Assembly (NCBI GenBank): GCA_905192625.1
Contig: CAJJLI010000053.1
Coordinates: forward strand, 1-9,114
DNA: 9,114 bases
Reading direction: 5' to 3'
Origin: an uncultured Clostridium sp.
Lineage (GTDB): Bacteria; Bacillota; Clostridia; Lachnospirales; Lachnospiraceae
This document shows, one piece after another, positions 1 through 7,171 of this stretch (position 1 is its first letter; every line of letters begins with the position of its first letter). Made by a program: the position numbers and the translations under genes. The notes under the pieces are model-generated. The model was not told the DNA's origin. It did no database searches and saw only the letters and a list, made by a program, of their open reading frames with translations.

Positions 1-1126
1 ACAATTGAAATATGTCAATTCCATCGGTACGTTCTGGACTCGCTGTCATTCCTAATAAAAACTTCGGCTTGAAATAATTAATAATCTTACGATAGCTTTC
101 CGCACCAGCTTTATGTGTTTCATCTATTATTAAGTAATCAAAATAATCTGCACGATATCTACTTAGTACAGCGTCTTTTGACATCGTTTGTACTGTTGAA
201 AATAAATAGTCTGCGTCAAAGTCATGATGTGTTCCTGAAAGAAGCCCTGTTTTAATATTGTTTCCTAAAACATCTTTGAAACTATCCATTGCTTGCTTTA
301 ATATCTGTTCACGGTGAACTAAAAAAAGCATTTTATTCGGCTTCACATTTCTTACATCAAACGCTGATAAATATGTTTTACCAGTTCCAGTAGCGCTAAT
401 TAATAGCGCTTTGTTCTTACCGTCTTCTCTTAATTTACTTAAAGATTTTACTGCTGCCTTTTGCATTTTATTTGGCTCTAGGCTATATGTACGAATTCTC
501 TCAACAATCTGTGTAGTACGTTCCTTTTTCTTTGAAATGTATAATGGTTCATACTCCATAGAAATCCATTCCTCTGTAAGAGGCAGTGCTTTCCCCCACA
601 TATGAAGAAACTCTTTTTCACTTTCGGAGATTAATTCTCCTTGTTCCAGTGATGAGATTTTTAGATTCCATTCTTTATTTGATTTCAAAGCGGTTTGAGT
701 CACATTTGAACTTCCAACAATAAATACATTATGATCCTCTTTCTGAAACATGTATCCTTTTGTATGAAAGTGCTCCTGAGTAAAAATACGTACATCAAGA
801 TTATTAAATTTCATCAATTCACGTAACGCATCTGGTTCATTGAATGCTAAATAATCCGTAGTCAATATCTTTCCCTTAATTCCTCGCATCTCTAATGTCT
901 TTAACGCTTCCTTTAAAACAATAAGACCACTTTTGGTGATAAATGCGACCGAGAACCAAAAGGATTTACAATCTAATAATTCACTCTCTATTGATGCGAG
1001 TACTGTATTGCCGTTATTTATGTCGTTATATAATAATTTAGGTCGTAGTGATTCTTTTGATTCCAGAAAACGATTTACAAAACTGGTTTTTGCTGCATCT
1101 AGTATTTCTGATGCTAAGTTTGTCAT
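1..1126 (-). CDS. PLD-like/DEAD-DEAH superfamily II helicase, N-terminal 375 residues (runs off the left edge)
   Basis: The N-terminus has a phospholipase-D-like domain (about residues 40-180): HTK at 121-123 followed by GSSNVT at 138-143. The classic HKD aspartate position is Gln128, so PLD nuclease activity is uncertain. A superfamily II ATPase core follows: Gln222 in a Q-motif-like stretch, Walker A ATGTGKT at 245-251, FLVHREQ at 268-274, STVQTMS at 310-316, the DEAH-type box DETH at 335-338 and TASPERTDG at 361-369. The second RecA lobe and C-terminus lie outside the window. This order matches the large PLD-helicase-DUF3427 proteins of roughly 950-1000 residues; the DUF3427 part is expected, not seen. 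The start at 1126 is preceded by AGGAGGG at 1140-1134 with a 7-base gap. Role is inferred: an ATP-driven nucleic-acid translocase, possibly in defence or repair. Confidence 0.93.
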   Translation of the reverse strand, partial: MTNLASEILDAAKTSFVNRFLESKESLRPKLLYNDINNGNTVLASIESELLDCKSFWFSVAFITKSGLIVLKEALKTLEMRGIKGKILTTDYLAFNEPDALRELMKFNNLDVRIFTQEHFHTKGYMFQKEDHNVFIVGSSNVTQTALKSNKEWNLKISSLEQGELISESEKEFLHMWGKALPLTEEWISMEYEPLYISKKKERTTQIVERIRTYSLEPNKMQKAAVKSLSKLREDGKNKALLISATGTGKTYLSAFDVRNVKPNKMLFLVHREQILKQAMDSFKDVLGNNIKTGLLSGTHHDFDADYLFSTVQTMSKDAVLSRYRADYFDYLIIDETHKAGAESYRKIINYFKPKFLLGMTASPERTDGIDIFQL

Positions 1127-1133
1127 TGGTTAA

Positions 1134-1140
1134 CCCTCCT
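1134..1140 (-). promoter_or_regulatory. Ribosome binding site of the PLD-helicase
   Basis: AGGAGGG on the minus strand lies seven bases before the ATG at 1126. It fixes that start. Confidence 0.85.
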
Positions 1141-1182
1141 TTATTAAAATGTTGTCGTTTAATGTAAATATTTTAGCATAGT

Positions 1183-1188
1183 ATTATA
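1183..1188 (-). promoter_or_regulatory. Candidate -10 box for the PLD-helicase
   Basis: A perfect TATAAT lies on the minus strand about 57 bases before the helicase start. No good -35 hexamer is visible at 16-18 bases upstream, so the assignment is tentative. Confidence 0.4.
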
Positions 1189-1235
1189 ATAAGGACCAGC
1201 CTGGAAGTAACTGTTTATTCCTATCTTACCAATTT

Positions 1236-1557
1236 CATAACTTTTCACTCTACCTTACGCATGATAAAATAAAATTCATATCTTAAAATATGGTCGTAAG
1301 CAAGAGTATTAAAAAGATAAAAAGGCATATAAACAGCATATTTTTTGATACCAAACTCTTTTACATACTATAATCATTATGTCAAAACATTCTGTTGTCG
1401 CTACTATGGAAATATTTATTGTTTATTGTTACAAAGTATTGTTTAACATATCTCTTATTCATGTAATCAAAGTATATCGAAATTCAAAAAAAATAGTATC
1501 ACTGTAAAAAAACGCTAGAGCAACAAATATACTTAGCTCTAGCGTTCAATTCTTTTT
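1236..1557 (+). pseudogene. Decayed, internally deleted copy of the XRE regulator locus
   Basis: This segment aligns by eye, in the same orientation, with the intact locus at 7807-8727. The leader 1236-1419 follows 7807-8019, starting with a shared CATAACTTT and including ATGTCAAA at 1380-1387 and 7979-7986. A coding piece follows: TTTAACATATCTCTT at 1442-1456 equals 8231-8245, TAATCAAAG at 1464-1472 equals 8253-8261, and ATATCGAAATT at 1474-1484 equals 8265-8275. These correspond to about residues 51-71 of the regulator. The hairpin at 1511-1546 then matches the terminator at 8683-8727. The DNA for the N-terminal helix-turn-helix and for the membrane half is gone. Small indels and a stop destroy the frame. 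I infer a duplicated or related regulator cassette that decayed; no product is expected. Confidence 0.75.
1505..1557. terminator. Bidirectional intrinsic terminator
   Basis: AACGCTAGAGC (1511-1521) pairs perfectly with GCTCTAGCGTT (1536-1546), an 11-bp stem with a 14-base loop. On the minus strand the stem runs directly into seven T (1512-1506), which suits the membrane-protein gene ending at 1660. On the plus strand a T run follows after a few bases (1551-1557), consistent with its origin as the terminator of the decayed regulator copy. Confidence 0.88.
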
Positions 1558-1659
1558 TAATTATTCAATATAGTGAATGCTTACACTTATGTTTACTTAA
1601 ATCTCCATAATGTTATTAATCTTAATATTGGGGGATTACCAGAATACACCTAAGTAAGA

Positions 1660-2922
1660 TTAGTATTTTTTTGTCATTCTATCTTGCGTAAATGCATAAC
1701 CTTCATCTTTTGTAAAAGTATTTATTATCTGTACGCTTTTTCCCTCTTGCTCGCTAGTTATTACAATACAATATTCCTTATTCATTAGAATATCCTTTAT
1801 ATCATCTAAATTAATTTTACAAGATGAATATAGAATTTCACTTTTTAACAGTACACCCTCTGAGGTTCCCTTGATATCACTAACTGTATTATTAATCTTA
1901 ATTACTTCCCTTGCCTTATGTACATCAGTATCTTCAATTATATTCATCCAAACTAATTTATTACTATCCAACTCATAAATGTAGATATTGAATTCCGTAT
2001 ATTCCCCCGCTACATTAATTATTTTAACATTGCCATCTACATTATAGTCAATACTTATTGTCGCATCTTTAATTACTACTAACAAAAATCCAATATAGTA
2101 TACAAAAATACCAAGAATAACTGTATAACCCACCCGTTTTATATTAGCTATAATCGAATTTAAAATATGCTTTCTTTTATAATAAATAACTGCAATTGCT
2201 ATAATAGTCGGAATGATAACTAACAATCCCCCTGAAATTTTCCCCATCTTACTATTTTCACTAAATTTTTGTATAGGTAATAAAGCATATAGTGTAAATG
2301 CTAACAAACTTAAACAAATTTCTACCTCCTCAATAATAAGTGAAAATTTTTCATCGGATATTATATCATATTTTTTATAATCTTTATCCTTTATATTGTG
2401 TCGTTTTAAATCATAATAGCAATATGTAACCGCCCTAAAAATAATTAATATAATACTTGTTACAACTATAACCATTAAAATCTGCACATATTGATAAGAA
2501 TAACCTTGAAGTGGCCACATATTTATTGCATTGATTAAAAAATTAAAAACAAAAATTAGTATCGCTCCTATTGCTGCTAAAATACCAATTATTGCTCCCA
2601 GCCTATTTGACCGTCTTTGTTCAAAATCATTATTTTCATGATTATCATTCAGCTCACTAGTCTGTTCTATTGTATCACTTTCATTACAATTTACTCCATT
2701 CATCGAGTCTGCTTGTTTAATTCCATCGTTATTCTTATTCTCTTTATTATTGTAGTATTTCTGATTAGCTATCTTTTTTTTGTAATTCTTTTCTTTAGCT
2801 TTTCTATTTAAATCTTGATGCTTAATTTCTTCTTGAACTATTCTTCTAACATCGTAATCATTAGGTATTCTCCGATTATTTAGTACATTATGTATCGATT
2901 CCTCAATCTCCCATTTATTCAT
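1660..2922 (-). CDS. Multi-spanning membrane protein of unknown function
   Basis: I do not recognise a family in this 420-residue protein. Residues 1-105 are hydrophilic, very rich in Lys, Asn and Glu, and probably cytoplasmic. About five membrane segments follow, near residues 108-132, 143-165, 201-218, 229-247 and 265-287, with a charged loop (about 170-198) between the second and third. The last ~130 residues form a soluble domain, alternating beta-like and acidic, ending in Lys-Lys-Tyr. The start at 2922 has GGAGAAAGAGG (2936-2926) just upstream; GGAG is about 10 bases from the ATG. It is on the same strand as the methylase/ATPase genes, but 536 bases and a foreign gene fragment lie between, so it is probably transcribed separately. 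A clean hairpin terminator lies about 115 bases past the stop. A membrane effector role in defence is possible but unsupported. Confidence 0.85.
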   Translation of the reverse strand: MNKWEIEESIHNVLNNRRIPNDYDVRRIVQEEIKHQDLNRKAKEKNYKKKIANQKYYNNKENKNNDGIKQADSMNGVNCNESDTIEQTSELNDNHENNDFEQRRSNRLGAIIGILAAIGAILIFVFNFLINAINMWPLQGYSYQYVQILMVIVVTSIILIIFRAVTYCYYDLKRHNIKDKDYKKYDIISDEKFSLIIEEVEICLSLLAFTLYALLPIQKFSENSKMGKISGGLLVIIPTIIAIAVIYYKRKHILNSIIANIKRVGYTVILGIFVYYIGFLLVVIKDATISIDYNVDGNVKIINVAGEYTEFNIYIYELDSNKLVWMNIIEDTDVHKAREVIKINNTVSDIKGTSEGVLLKSEILYSSCKINLDDIKDILMNKEYCIVITSEQEGKSVQIINTFTKDEGYAFTQDRMTKKY

Positions 2923-2990
2923 ATGCCTCTTTCTCCGTAAATGCTGTTAGTTTCAATACTCCGTGTTCTCGACTTACCCTTTTGCTTTAG

Positions 2991-3197
2991 AGATTTCTGG
3001 TAATCGAAAGCAAGGACTTCAATTTTACCCAAGTCATCATACTATCCAATGATAATGCAGTATCCACAGAATATCGTTGGGTAAACCAGGTCATAGAACG
3101 TATTAACCATGCCTCTCGTCCATCTTACCGCATTACCAATGGCTATAACAGTGACGATGGTGGATTATATGTTTTGTTTCTATGGGATGAATACTAA
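2991..3197 (+). pseudogene. Orphan C-terminal coding fragment, 68 residues, no start codon
   Basis: A plus-strand frame is open from a TAG at 2988-2990 to TAA at 3195-3197. Its composition is protein-like (TEYRWVNQVIERINHA, then GYNSDDGGLYVLFLWDEY at the end) and more balanced in codon use than the surrounding DNA. There is no ATG, GTG or TTG in frame with a ribosome binding site, so it looks like the tail of a gene whose front was removed. I do not recognise the family. It runs opposite to the flanking genes, which suggests it predates or arrived separately from them. Confidence 0.45.
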
Positions 3198-3258
3198 AAC
3201 TTTCTACGTACACACCTTCCACCTACTGGAAGCCTCTTAAACAGCTAAATAAGTTTTC

Positions 3259-3273
3259 AAAAGTTAAATAAGC
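3259..3273 (+). repeat. 15-base direct repeat, left copy
   Basis: AAAAGTTAAATAAGC is identical to 6441-6455 in the same orientation. The pair brackets the methylase/ATPase genes. It is AT-rich, so chance is not excluded. Confidence 0.4.
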
Positions 3274-3458
3274 CCACCAAGTGGAAAATCCTAATCAAAC
3301 TTGGCCAGGAAAAATTCTATTACATACAACAACAAACCTCTAAATAATTCGTTATTTGTTTCAAGATTAAAGGCAAACCCTACAAGTCCGCTTCAACGCT
3401 TAAGCATTTTATTTAAATTAACTAATTTTTTTATAAATTCAGAATATACCTGGTTAGG

Positions 3459-5306
3459 TCATGAATATCGATTTGATATAGTTAGCGGCAGTGCCATTGT
3501 ATATGCTTTTTTCACATCCTCCACAAATTGCAACAACTCTGCTATATATCTATAATCTGAATAGTAGTATGTTACTATATCTGATTTTTGTACAAATTTC
3601 CAGGCTTCCGATTTTGAAACCTCTTTAAATATGTCTTTTATATTATCGTTATTATAACCTTCCGGTAATGAAGAAAATAGATTTTTAATTTTGTCAACCG
3701 TATATAGCGATGTATCTTCTTTCAAATCCAGTGTTCGCCAAAATGTTGCATTATCCAACGCATTGCTGGCTATTTTATATATCATTGCGAACAAAAATGA
3801 TTCTGGTGCAAAATAATCTGGAAAAAAACACAAATTAATCATATGGCTTCTATCATTCATTCGTAACTTTTTAGGATCATAATTCCTGTCTAAATAATCA
3901 CGAATTTTAGGTTTCTGTGATGGCTCCTTATATCTTGCATCTCCATCCAAAATAAAAATCACACGTTTAAAATACGAATCAGCTTCACTAATCCTTATAA
4001 GTTCTTCACATCCTAATATTGTCGGAATCTGATTGATTTTATCCTCTACACTTAGCATGTCACCCAATTTCTTTATTCTGTCATTTATTTCGGCAAAATC
4101 CTGTACATCAGAACTATGTCTAAGAACTGGCACCTCTATATTAGAATCGATTATATTGTAAATACTTCTAAAAGCCTTAAACAATAGTCGAAATAGCTCC
4201 TGCCCTACATAATCTTCAAAATATACCCTTACTTTAGGTCGGTCAAACCTTAAGCTTCCAAACATATCGGCTTCCAGTAAATCATAAGTATTACTTTCTG
4301 CCACATACGGTGCTGAAGGAGTTTTTATATACACAACTTTATAATCATTTGAGTTTTTACTTTCTTTCTTTATCGTTTCCTTTAATACCGTTAAAGAATG
4401 TGTGCTTACTATAAATTGAATTGAGAATTCATCAGCAAGTTTAACAAATAAATCTAACAATCTAATCTGAGTATCTGGATGAAGTGATACATCAATCTCA
4501 TCAATGCATAGCAACGCTCCACAATATTCATCTTCTAAAGACAATAAATAAATATCAACCAACGCACTAATTATATTTCCAATATTATCTTGTCCAACAG
4601 ATTGGGACAATGTTGGAGTATTTACAATATCCATATGCAAAGAAGCTCTTGAACATGCATTTTTTTCTACCATCGACAAAGAGGCTTCGCTTTTAATAGC
4701 ATTTGGAACTACACAGTTATACCATTCTTTATACTTCTCATCAGCATTTTTCTGATAAAACATATTTTTCTTTTTTATTTCCGTAACTTTAACGGATTCT
4801 TTACGTTCACCAAGTGGATATAAACGTGATAGACTTAAATATATTGTTGGAATTCTAACACGGGCAGCGCCACCTACATTGTATAGTTCTTTTGCCATAT
4901 CCTCTGCCTGCTTTATTGTGCACTCCTCTAAATTAATATTTGTAGTTCTAGGTATTATACGTATTCCTCGTCCGGTGTTCGTATCATCTTTAAATGATAA
5001 CCTTTTAGTTAATGCTGTCTTTCCATTATCTTCAACATATGTTAAATATAATTTATATTCTTCATAATTCTCTTCTTTATCAATATTAAAAAAATCATAA
5101 AATTCCGGTTGGAAATTGCTCCCTAATGCCGATTTTTTATTTACTCCAGATCCAGATGCAATTAGTGATAGCAGATTTGATTTTCCAACACCATTTTGTC
5201 CACTTATTACAGTGAGTTTCTTTCCCAAGTCAAATGAAACATCTCTAAAATTTCTGAAATTTTCAACATGAAAATGATATGGTCTTATCAAGAGTTTTAT
5301 ACTCAT
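3459..5306 (-). CDS. OLD-like ATPase with putative C-terminal Toprim nuclease region
   Basis: This 615-residue soluble protein starts with an SMC/ABC-like ATPase: Walker A GQNGVGKS at 36-43, a signature-like LSQSVGQDN at 233-241, Walker B LLCIDEID at 265-272 (Asp269, Glu270) with SLHP after it, and the switch histidine in STHS at 301-304. The C-terminal half fits a Toprim fold: the acidic VYFEDYVGQELF at 361-372 (Glu364, Asp365), then FILDGDAR at 451-458 (DxD at 454-456) and PESF at 501-504. That order is the one seen in OLD-family ATP-dependent nucleases; the Toprim call is by motif only. The start at 5306 has GGAGG at 5315-5311, which overlaps the end of the methylase gene, so coupled translation is likely. 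No UvrD-like helicase is adjacent, so this is not a Gabija arrangement. Inferred role: effector of a methylase-linked defence pair. Confidence 0.9.
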   Translation of the reverse strand: MSIKLLIRPYHFHVENFRNFRDVSFDLGKKLTVISGQNGVGKSNLLSLIASGSGVNKKSALGSNFQPEFYDFFNIDKEENYEEYKLYLTYVEDNGKTALTKRLSFKDDTNTGRGIRIIPRTTNINLEECTIKQAEDMAKELYNVGGAARVRIPTIYLSLSRLYPLGERKESVKVTEIKKKNMFYQKNADEKYKEWYNCVVPNAIKSEASLSMVEKNACSRASLHMDIVNTPTLSQSVGQDNIGNIISALVDIYLLSLEDEYCGALLCIDEIDVSLHPDTQIRLLDLFVKLADEFSIQFIVSTHSLTVLKETIKKESKNSNDYKVVYIKTPSAPYVAESNTYDLLEADMFGSLRFDRPKVRVYFEDYVGQELFRLLFKAFRSIYNIIDSNIEVPVLRHSSDVQDFAEINDRIKKLGDMLSVEDKINQIPTILGCEELIRISEADSYFKRVIFILDGDARYKEPSQKPKIRDYLDRNYDPKKLRMNDRSHMINLCFFPDYFAPESFLFAMIYKIASNALDNATFWRTLDLKEDTSLYTVDKIKNLFSSLPEGYNNDNIKDIFKEVSKSEAWKFVQKSDIVTYYYSDYRYIAELLQFVEDVKKAYTMALPLTISNRYS

Positions 5307-5318
5307 CGCTCCTCCTTT
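5307..5318 (-). promoter_or_regulatory. Ribosome binding site of the ATPase gene, overlapping the methylase stop
   Basis: AAAGGAGG (5318-5311) begins in the methylase TAA (5320-5318) and sits four bases before the ATG at 5306. Termination at the first gene therefore places ribosomes at the second, which suggests a fixed stoichiometry of the two proteins. Confidence 0.8.
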
Positions 5319-6190
5319 TAACGTAAATTAATACTTATTTTTTTATCTTCCAAATCTTTTTGCAGAGGAATCATATCACGCTCTTTAAAAATGATAATCT
5401 CGCTGGCTCTTCTCTTTACAGCTGCACTGTAATTTAAATCAAATCGCCTTAATATATGCTCCGAATATATGCATGCGATCTCTGGAACATCGTCATAAGT
5501 AATAACCCAATCACAGTTTACTAATTCATTAACCATCTTTTCAATACGGACATGATCCTTATATGTAAAGAAATTAAGATACAGCTGCTTCCCCTTCCCA
5601 AAATATGGAGGATCAAAATAAATAAATGCATTATCTTCATAAGTCGGTAAATAGTTGCGTATAAGAGACACCACATCCTTGTTGTAAACGTGTATATCCC
5701 TTTTCCTCTCTGCGATCTTTATAATACGTTTTATTAATTCTTCTTTATTAAAACGGGCATCCATCTTCCATTCGCCATTCTGACTAGCCCCCCCAATTAC
5801 GCCACCTTTAATTATCCCTGATCTATTCGTTCTATTCATATAAAAAGTTGCAAATCCTAATTCAAAACTATATTTATTTCCCGCTTTCCAAATAATTTCT
5901 CTCTGTTTGTTCCATTCGTCCATAATTAACGGTACTTTCTCAACCATTTCAACAAATCTATCCGTTTCGTTTAATATTGCTCGCCAAAAAGAATATACTC
6001 CTTTATCCAAGTCATTAATTACAATCTGATTAACGATATTCTTTTCTAACAGTTCAAGCGCAATACCTGCTCCGCCAGCAAAAGGTTCAACATATGTCCC
6101 GCCAACATGACCGGTATTTTTTATGAGTACTTCCATCAATGGTGCCAATTTACCTTTTCCACCAGGGTATCTTAATGGCGAATAAATCAT
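5318..6190 (-). CDS. D12-class DNA adenine methyltransferase
   Basis: This 290-residue protein is predicted to methylate adenine N6 in DNA using S-adenosylmethionine. The D12 (Dam-like) motifs appear in order: RYPGGKGK at 7-14, the cofactor-binding motif EPFAGGAG at 35-42, NDLD at 59-62, NRTNRSG at 119-125 and the catalytic DPPY at 193-196, followed by WVITYDD at 228-234. Length matches complete Dam-type enzymes, so it appears intact. The target site cannot be read from the sequence. The start at 6190 has AAGGA (6204-6200) nine bases upstream; nearby ATGs at 6200 and 6210 are out of frame. It is first in a two-gene unit with the OLD-like ATPase, 11 bases apart. Inferred role: marking host DNA so that the partner spares it, though regulation is also possible. 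Confidence 0.95.
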   Translation of the reverse strand: MIYSPLRYPGGKGKLAPLMEVLIKNTGHVGGTYVEPFAGGAGIALELLEKNIVNQIVINDLDKGVYSFWRAILNETDRFVEMVEKVPLIMDEWNKQREIIWKAGNKYSFELGFATFYMNRTNRSGIIKGGVIGGASQNGEWKMDARFNKEELIKRIIKIAERKRDIHVYNKDVVSLIRNYLPTYEDNAFIYFDPPYFGKGKQLYLNFFTYKDHVRIEKMVNELVNCDWVITYDDVPEIACIYSEHILRRFDLNYSAAVKRRASEIIIFKERDMIPLQKDLEDKKISINLR

Positions 6191-6250
6191 ATATTTTCAT
6201 CCTTTCCCATTCATAATTTAAAAAGTATACTATTACAATATTCTAATAAT

Positions 6251-6259
6251 ATTATAGCA
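6251..6259 (-). promoter_or_regulatory. Extended -10 promoter of the methylase/ATPase unit
   Basis: TGCTATAAT on the minus strand is a perfect extended -10 (TGnTATAAT). The -35 position 17 bases upstream reads TAGCAA, a poor match, which is common for extended -10 promoters. It lies about 60 bases before the methylase start and is the only good promoter seen for the pair. Confidence 0.65.
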
Positions 6260-6440
6260 CGCATTGCATATTCTTGCTATATATAAAAAAGCAACCAAGA
6301 CTATCTGAATTATCTACATCTAATAATAAACTTCTTTTTCATTGTTGATTTAGTTCATCCATCCAAATTCGCTTTCATTAAACCATACCTACTTTACTAA
6401 GTTTTTCATACATTTCAGTAATTCTAACAAATTTTATAAT

Positions 6441-6455
6441 AAAAGTTAAATAAGC
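6441..6455 (+). repeat. 15-base direct repeat, right copy
   Basis: Identical to 3259-3273 (AAAAGTTAAATAAGC), about 3.18 kb away and on the other side of the methylase/ATPase pair. Confidence 0.4.
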
Positions 6456-6675
6456 AATAAATTTACATTTTTATATGTACCCTCATTGCGATCCCATTTT
6501 GCATGTGATATACTGAATAAGCAAATTTGTTTAGGATGCCTATTTACAGAGTAGCTACTTACTGCAATTGCCACGAAGCCGAAATGTCTTATAATGCGTT
6601 TGCTGTGCCCAATATCCACATCTATGTTGGCCTGATACATACATAATTGCACTAAAAAAACTTGAATGAACTTTA

Positions 6676-6843
6676 TTAATGGAAAATCAGTTTCACCTTG
6701 AGCGAATATTTTAACACGACTTATCTATCCTTAATGGAAATGTTTAAATTTACATTAAGAATTAGAAAACTTGAGACTGGTGTTATCAGTAACATGAATT
6801 GCTTAATGAGTTATCTCCATCCAGAAGAATACAGACTCACATA
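6676..6843 (+). pseudogene. Possible coding relic of unknown origin
   Basis: The frame is open between a TAA at about 6673 and TAA at 6841-6843. It reads like protein (for example SEYFNTTYLSLMEMF, then a tail LHPEEYRLT). An ATG-initiated 36-codon stretch lies upstream in the same frame (from 6535) before several stops. There is no ribosome binding site and no family I recognise, so a gene fragment is a tentative reading. Confidence 0.25.
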
Positions 6844-6904
6844 ATAAATTCTTCCTGACCATATAAAATTCACAAAGAAATAAAACTAAACAATTGAGGT
6901 ATAA

Positions 6905-7171
6905 ATGGATACTATAAAAAAAATCATCGACCAAATTTGGAATCTAAGCGCAGATCAGATTACTATAATTTCATTACTTATAACGCTATTAATTTTTGTT
7001 TTAGGGAAACGCTCGGAAAATCGTATTAAAATCTACGAAACACGTAAGGAAGAATATAGGAAACTCATTCAATTCTTTCAAAAAATATTTTCTCTGACAG
7101 ACACAGATTACTCCAAAATAGCAAGTGATAAGCAGTTAAAAAAAGATTTTCTGGACGCTAGTTTGTACTAA
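6905..7171 (+). CDS. Short single-pass membrane protein, probably a truncated gene
   Basis: The 88-residue product has a short amphipathic N-terminus, one membrane segment at about residues 19-35 and a basic, probably cytoplasmic coiled-coil-like region (ENRIKIYETRKEEYRKL, 38-54). The start at 6905 has TTGAGGT with a 5-base gap. This arrangement resembles longer small-membrane-anchor proteins of Clostridia, recalled as roughly 120-200 residues, which continue where this one stops. An overlapping frame one base back (7162-7347) carries on with further hydrophobic sequence, so a frameshift or deletion may have split one gene. I do not know its function. It could still be expressed as a short protein. 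Confidence 0.5.
   Translation: MDTIKKIIDQIWNLSADQITIISLLITLLIFVLGKRSENRIKIYETRKEEYRKLIQFFQKIFSLTDTDYSKIASDKQLKKDFLDASLY

Larger units (their letters stand above)
1127..1659. other. Intergenic region, mostly a degenerate copy of the right-end regulator locus
   Basis: No intact gene is visible. From the left it holds the helicase leader (to about 1190), then about 320 bases of degenerate homology to 7807-8727 (listed separately), then a hairpin terminator. The part from 1558 to 1659 shows nothing recognisable. Confidence 0.7.
2923..3458. other. Intergenic mosaic between the membrane protein and the ATPase gene
   Basis: It contains an orphan coding fragment at 2991-3197, a weak 6-bp hairpin at 3216-3232 with no T tract, a 15-base repeat at 3259-3273 that recurs at 6441-6455, and on the minus strand a 21-codon in-frame continuation of the ATPase frame beyond its stop (3458-3396). 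No complete gene is seen. Confidence 0.6.
6191..6904. other. About 700 bases without a confident gene
   Basis: The right end of the methylase leader and its promoter occupy 6191-6260. The repeat AAAAGTTAAATAAGC lies at 6441-6455. A minus-strand frame at 6446-6652 begins with GTG, lacks a ribosome binding site and matches nothing I know. A plus-strand frame open at about 6676-6843 has protein-like composition and is listed separately. The rest shows no recognised element. Confidence 0.55.

Noticed and set aside
411..605. Plus-strand open frame inside the helicase gene
   Set aside because: It lies antisense to a gene with clear motifs and lacks a ribosome binding site and any protein-like pattern.
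933..1133. Plus-strand open frame over the helicase N-terminus
   Set aside because: It is antisense to the start of the helicase, whose ribosome binding site and start are strong.
2617..2811. Plus-strand hydrophobic open frame
   Set aside because: It is the antisense of the Lys/Asn-rich start of the membrane protein, which automatically gives Phe/Ile/Leu codons.
3216..3232. Hairpin CTTCCA/TGGAAG as a terminator for the ATPase gene
   Set aside because: The stem is only 6 bp and no T run follows on either strand.
3301..3555. Plus-strand open frame across the end of the ATPase gene
   Set aside because: About 100 bases are antisense to the ATPase coding region; there is no ribosome binding site, and its sequence looks like chance.
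4879..5067. Plus-strand open frame inside the ATPase gene
   Set aside because: It is antisense to a motif-bearing gene, with no start signals.
3459..5306. Gabija (GajA) or PARIS assignment for the ATPase
   Set aside because: The neighbour is a methylase, not the UvrD-like GajB, and no AriB-like partner is visible, so only an OLD-like label is justified.
6446..6652. Minus-strand 68-codon frame starting with GTG
   Set aside because: No ribosome binding site, no recognised family, and other frames of the same segment look equally plausible. I do not call it a gene.
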